Shown here one piece after another: positions 60,834 to 64,000 of a DNA stretch of 64,000 nt (its first letter is position 1; the number at the start of each line of letters is the position of its first letter). The position numbers and the translations under genes are program-made. The DNA is from Artemisia argyi (taxonomy: Eukaryota > Streptophyta > Magnoliopsida > Asterales > Asteraceae). Below the pieces are notes generated by a model. That model was not told where the DNA came from. It made no database searches and saw only the letters and a list, made by a program, of their open reading frames with translations. Location of the stretch: contig CM060708.1 of the NCBI GenBank assembly GCA_030686995.1, forward strand, positions 187,670,749 through 187,734,748. Direction: 5' to 3'.

Positions 60834-61064
60834 CTACAAAGGAAAATGGGGGTAGCTGGCTCGCATAGACTCCTCGGTCTCTCAGGTCGCCTCACGTGGC
60901 GGATGATTCATCCAAATAACAAAACGAATAACTTTATTTCTCATGACTCTCTTCTGTCTATCAAGAATGGCTATATTTGGTTGAATATGATCAAAAGGGT
61001 ATGACACCATATGTAGAGGATGATAATTGTATCTTCTGAAAAGTTCATATAGGAATATGAACAA
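60834..61064 (-). pseudogene. Ty3 integrase C-terminal/chromodomain remnant
   Basis: On minus: SYPFDHIQPNIAILDRQKRV, MRNKVIRFVIWMNHPPREAT, a TGA at about 60879, then ETEESMRASYPHFPL and TAG at 60834. The pattern ILDR...RNK.I..V...W..H...EAT(W)E.E..MR..YP is that of the end of Tekay/Del-type pol with its chromodomain. It lies directly before the polypurine tract, where pol should end. The Trp of EATWE has become the stop. Confidence 0.7.
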
Positions 61065-63635
61065 AATTTCAAGTCAAGTTAACTGTGTCAAGCAGTAGAA
61101 ATATCTTCAAGAGCTTGGGTTTGGTGACAGTTGTATCGAGGTCAACATAATACAAGATCGAGAGTTCAAATTTAATCCAATTATCTAACGAACAGGTGCA
61201 GAGTCAACGCATAGGTAGAATGAACCTAAAGTCTCACAAATCGCAGAAAATTCAACGGAGTTCAAATTCTAAACCTCTTAGATACTCCCCAAGATATCCT
61301 ATAACCACAATAAGTGCACGTTATATGATGTGAGTATTATCACGTTGGCCAGGCGTCATAATAATAGCATCATATAAATATGCTCTCATGATGGTCATAC
61401 TATATCGCGAGTCGTAAACAAACAAGTCAATCTTAGTTCACCTATTACTTCTATCATCCAAGAGGTCAACCAAAATCAAACGCCATAACCAAGAGGAACA
61501 TTTAATAACCTATTAGAGGAAGTCTCAATGAATAATTAAGGGAAAACAAAACTCTTCACAAGAGTAACGGAAATCTAATCATATTAGCAAGTAAGGCACA
61601 TCGTCACTAAAAGCATCAATCTTCCCAAAATTTGCCAAAATTTCCAAACAAGATCATTACCAAGCATACGCAGAATGAACACGAAACAGAGATGATATTG
61701 GAGGACCTAGATCGTCCAAGGATCACATTACCAACTAATGAAACTCAGAAATTAACAAGAGTGAGCATTAGTCATCGTAAACTTCATCTTCCACAGAATC
61801 AACTCTTTCAAACAACAAGATGGTTTGTTCCAAAGATCACCAACATCAAATGTCTTCAAGTCCAAGTAATCTATCTTCTTTTGTCTATCAATCTGGAAAT
61901 GAAACAAAACTGTGAACTTGGGTCTAACTCATCAAGCCTTCTGCAGTTCTTCTTGGGATGCGATGGAGTAATGCGAAATCTGACACTATCTTCAAATTTC
62001 TTCGTCATCCAGTCTGCTTCCGCTCTTAATTCATCTTAGTACCACCAAGATGAATAGGGAAGTGTGACTGTATGTCTTCATCCGCTCCAGGTTCGCCACT
62101 TTGACAAGCTCTTGTTCCTTGCATCGCCAACACTTCTGTCTTGTAAGGAGTGTCTTCCCACTTCATGGTAGCCACTGTTGTTGTCAACTCCAGGTCAGGC
62201 AGTGAAATTAATCTTCTCATAAGTTTCTAGTTGACGCAAATTGGTAAGCATATTCCAAGATTCTTCTATAGGATTCAAAAGACAATCTTTTCAATTTATT
62301 GTCGGTCTTGATCACTTGGTGATAGTTTCAGATCTTGCGGAATTTAAAGAGACATTCTAATCTAAGAACACCGTTGCTCCTATCACTCTCCCAAAATGTA
62401 CAAATGGTCGCCAAATTTATAACAAGGTGCAAAATGGTTTCCATGTCCTTTCTTGTCTTCAAATGTACTATTACGTCATACAATGACTGTTTGTCCAAGT
62501 ACTCACGAGAAAATGCTATTTATCAGATTCACAAGATGGTCAGAGCTTTAGCTAATACTATTAGCGTCACTAACCGGCATGGTAGTTGTCACGAATACGG
62601 AAGGCGATTCCAAAATAATCTCAACTCATAACTCCATTTCAGAACATACCCCAATGTCATACTATAACAATTCTTCCAATTATTCACGAAAACATAATCT
62701 CACCATATACACGGAAATAGTTGATGTGATAGCCAATACTATTGGAATCGTTAACTTATTATTACGAAAACAAAAACGGCTTCAAAATCATCTTAAGGAA
62801 CCTTCACGTTCACCCCACATCGTCTCTCCTCTTCTTCACCAATAAACTGATATACTTCACGGCTTACTCTTGATTAGTAAACTCATTTCTCAGAAGTTCT
62901 TTCATTTGTTTCTTCAGTCTTTCAATGAAGCCATCGGAAACGGATTTTAACGGGTAGGTCAAAATCATAGCAAAGGTAAACGGAATTGTATAACAACTAC
63001 ATTTGTCAAACCAGACGGATAATTCACGAATTAGGATCAAGTGTAAGGTTTTGTCAAAAGTCTTTAGGCAGATAAGTTAACCATTCAAGGAGGTTGGGAT
63101 TTTGTTCAGCTTCTTAGCCCAAATGTGCCTCACTGCGAATACGAACATGGTATTGTTGATAAAGTGATGCGCGTGGAAAACTAGTTGCTAACATCGTCAA
63201 TGGAGTCAAAATAGGAGGATGAGGATTATCCAAAAGTAACGGAATTTATCAGGTCAATCAATTTAGGGTGCAAAACCATCATACCAATACTTCCAAAATC
63301 ATCAAAATTCCCATTACAATTAGCTGATGAACACAACAAGATTGCCATAACAAAACTCACAGAAGGGAAACTTAATTCAAAACTTCAATAGAGTGATGAG
63401 ATTTAACCATCTGAATGGTCACCAAATGGTCAGAATAAGGAAGTCAAGGACAACATGAAAGGAAGGTACGCCGAAGGAAGCTTAATATCTACCCAATCCT
63501 CACAGGTTTAAACTTAAGTTTGCACAGGGAAGGATCCTAAATCAAGTTCTCAAGATGTTCATCAATGTTCCTACAGTGGAAACCTAATGGTCCAAAACTC
63601 ACAGGTCCAGGTTATGTATTATAAGTCGTCAGCCT
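61065..63635 (-). other. Degenerate interior of the LARD-like element
   Basis: No domain was recognised on either strand. ORFs such as 61632-62039 (plus) have no family pattern and conflict with the element's direction. The sequence is not low-complexity, so it may be heavily decayed pol or unrelated filler. Confidence 0.5.
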
Positions 63636-63649
63636 GGTCTCTGATACCA
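63636..63649 (-). promoter_or_regulatory. Primer-binding site of the LARD-like element
   Basis: On minus TGGTATCAGAGACC, matching the initiator-Met tRNA primer site, five bases from the LTR end. It proves the minus orientation. Confidence 0.85.
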
Positions 63650-63654
63650 TAAAT

Positions 63655-64000
63655 TGTAACACCCCAACCCGTCAAGGGTAAAGATATCACAATAAATAGT
63701 GTCCAACAGAGCAAAACACAAGCTTTATACTTTAACAATACAACGAGTACAAGGTTACCAATGAATTCCAAGATAAGGAAATTTCAATAATAAAACAATG
63801 TCCATAATATAAAGGAACTCTAGGTTTGGTCCACATTCTCTCATCCCAAAGCAAAACCCCGCATCCTAGCTTAAGTACCTGCCGCATGGAAAAGAAAACG
63901 CGGCTGAGCATAAAAAGCTCAGTGAACAGATATGAAGATAACAAGCACATCAAGTAATAAGATAAGAGAGTATGAATAGAAATTACATATGGTGTCACCA
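63655..64000 (-). repeat. 5' LTR of the LARD-like element (partial)
   Basis: The first 346 bp match 57353 onward almost base for base; the rest lies outside the window. Confidence 0.9.

Larger units (their letters stand above)
57353..64000 (-). mobile_element. LARD-like Ty3 derivative with 3.4 kb LTRs (runs off window)
   Basis: On plus the left LTR starts TGTAACACCCC at 57353 and ends GTTTTACA at 60750; the right LTR starts with the same sequence at 63655 and continues beyond the window. On minus: right LTR, an initiator-Met primer site (63649-63636), a 2.9 kb interior, a polypurine tract (60771-60757), left LTR. The interior keeps only a short integrase C-terminal remnant. Very long LTRs around a small, nearly non-coding interior fit large retrotransposon derivatives; the remnant points to a Tekay/Del-type chromovirus origin. 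Confidence 0.8.

Noticed and set aside
61632..62845. Plus-strand ORFs of 88-135 codons in the LARD interior
   Set aside because: They oppose the element direction given by its primer site and show no recognisable motif.

Overview
The window is nuclear DNA of a flowering plant, most likely a eudicot of the daisy family (Asteraceae). It holds one recognisable host gene end, a spliced MYB-CC transcription factor with GT-AG introns. The rest is layered plant transposons: Ty1-copia of the Sirevirus type with a third ORF typical of Asteraceae copies, Ty3 Athila-type elements, a Cassandra TRIM, a LINE-like insertion, a Helitron, MITEs and foldback DNA. No bacterial features, rRNA or tRNA genes were seen. 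The family assignment is inference; no search was run.

Layout. 79-2057: last five exons of a MYB-CC gene (5' end outside the window). 2058-13433: intergenic DNA with two copies of a MITE family, an inverted duplication with 1.5 kb arms (7268-10428), a 1.7 kb foldback element built of 20-bp repeats (10797-12491) and a PIF/Harbinger-like MITE (12743-13058). 13434-17597: a broken second copy of the MYB-CC gene, split by a LINE-like insertion with a 14-bp target duplication and by a 357-bp Helitron whose empty site survives in the intact gene. 17598-23207: a truncated minus-strand Athila-type element ('A').

23520 to about 53290: a Sirevirus-like copia element with gag, pol, an antisense ORF and an env-position third ORF. 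Its reverse transcriptase is split by a plus-strand Athila element 'B' (29237-47091). B carries a Cassandra TRIM in its 5' LTR (30319-30831). Its 3' LTR holds a minus-strand, non-autonomous relative 'C' (39258-45894). The order copia, then B, then Cassandra and C, is fixed by target duplications. It agrees with LTR divergence counted by eye: about 3% for B and 1.4% for C. From 57353 to the window end lies a minus-strand Ty3 derivative with 3.4 kb LTRs and a nearly non-coding interior (LARD-like).

Gag and pol of copia, A and B all contain stops and frameshifts, so none looks autonomous. The exception is C: it keeps Athila ends, primer site and 3' region, but encodes a single intact 315-residue protein that I do not recognise. 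C looks like a non-autonomous partner that would rely on enzymes of B-like elements. The Athila LTR promoters share an 11-bp dyad (TGACG-S-CGTCA) just upstream of the TATA box, with many further copies across the elements.
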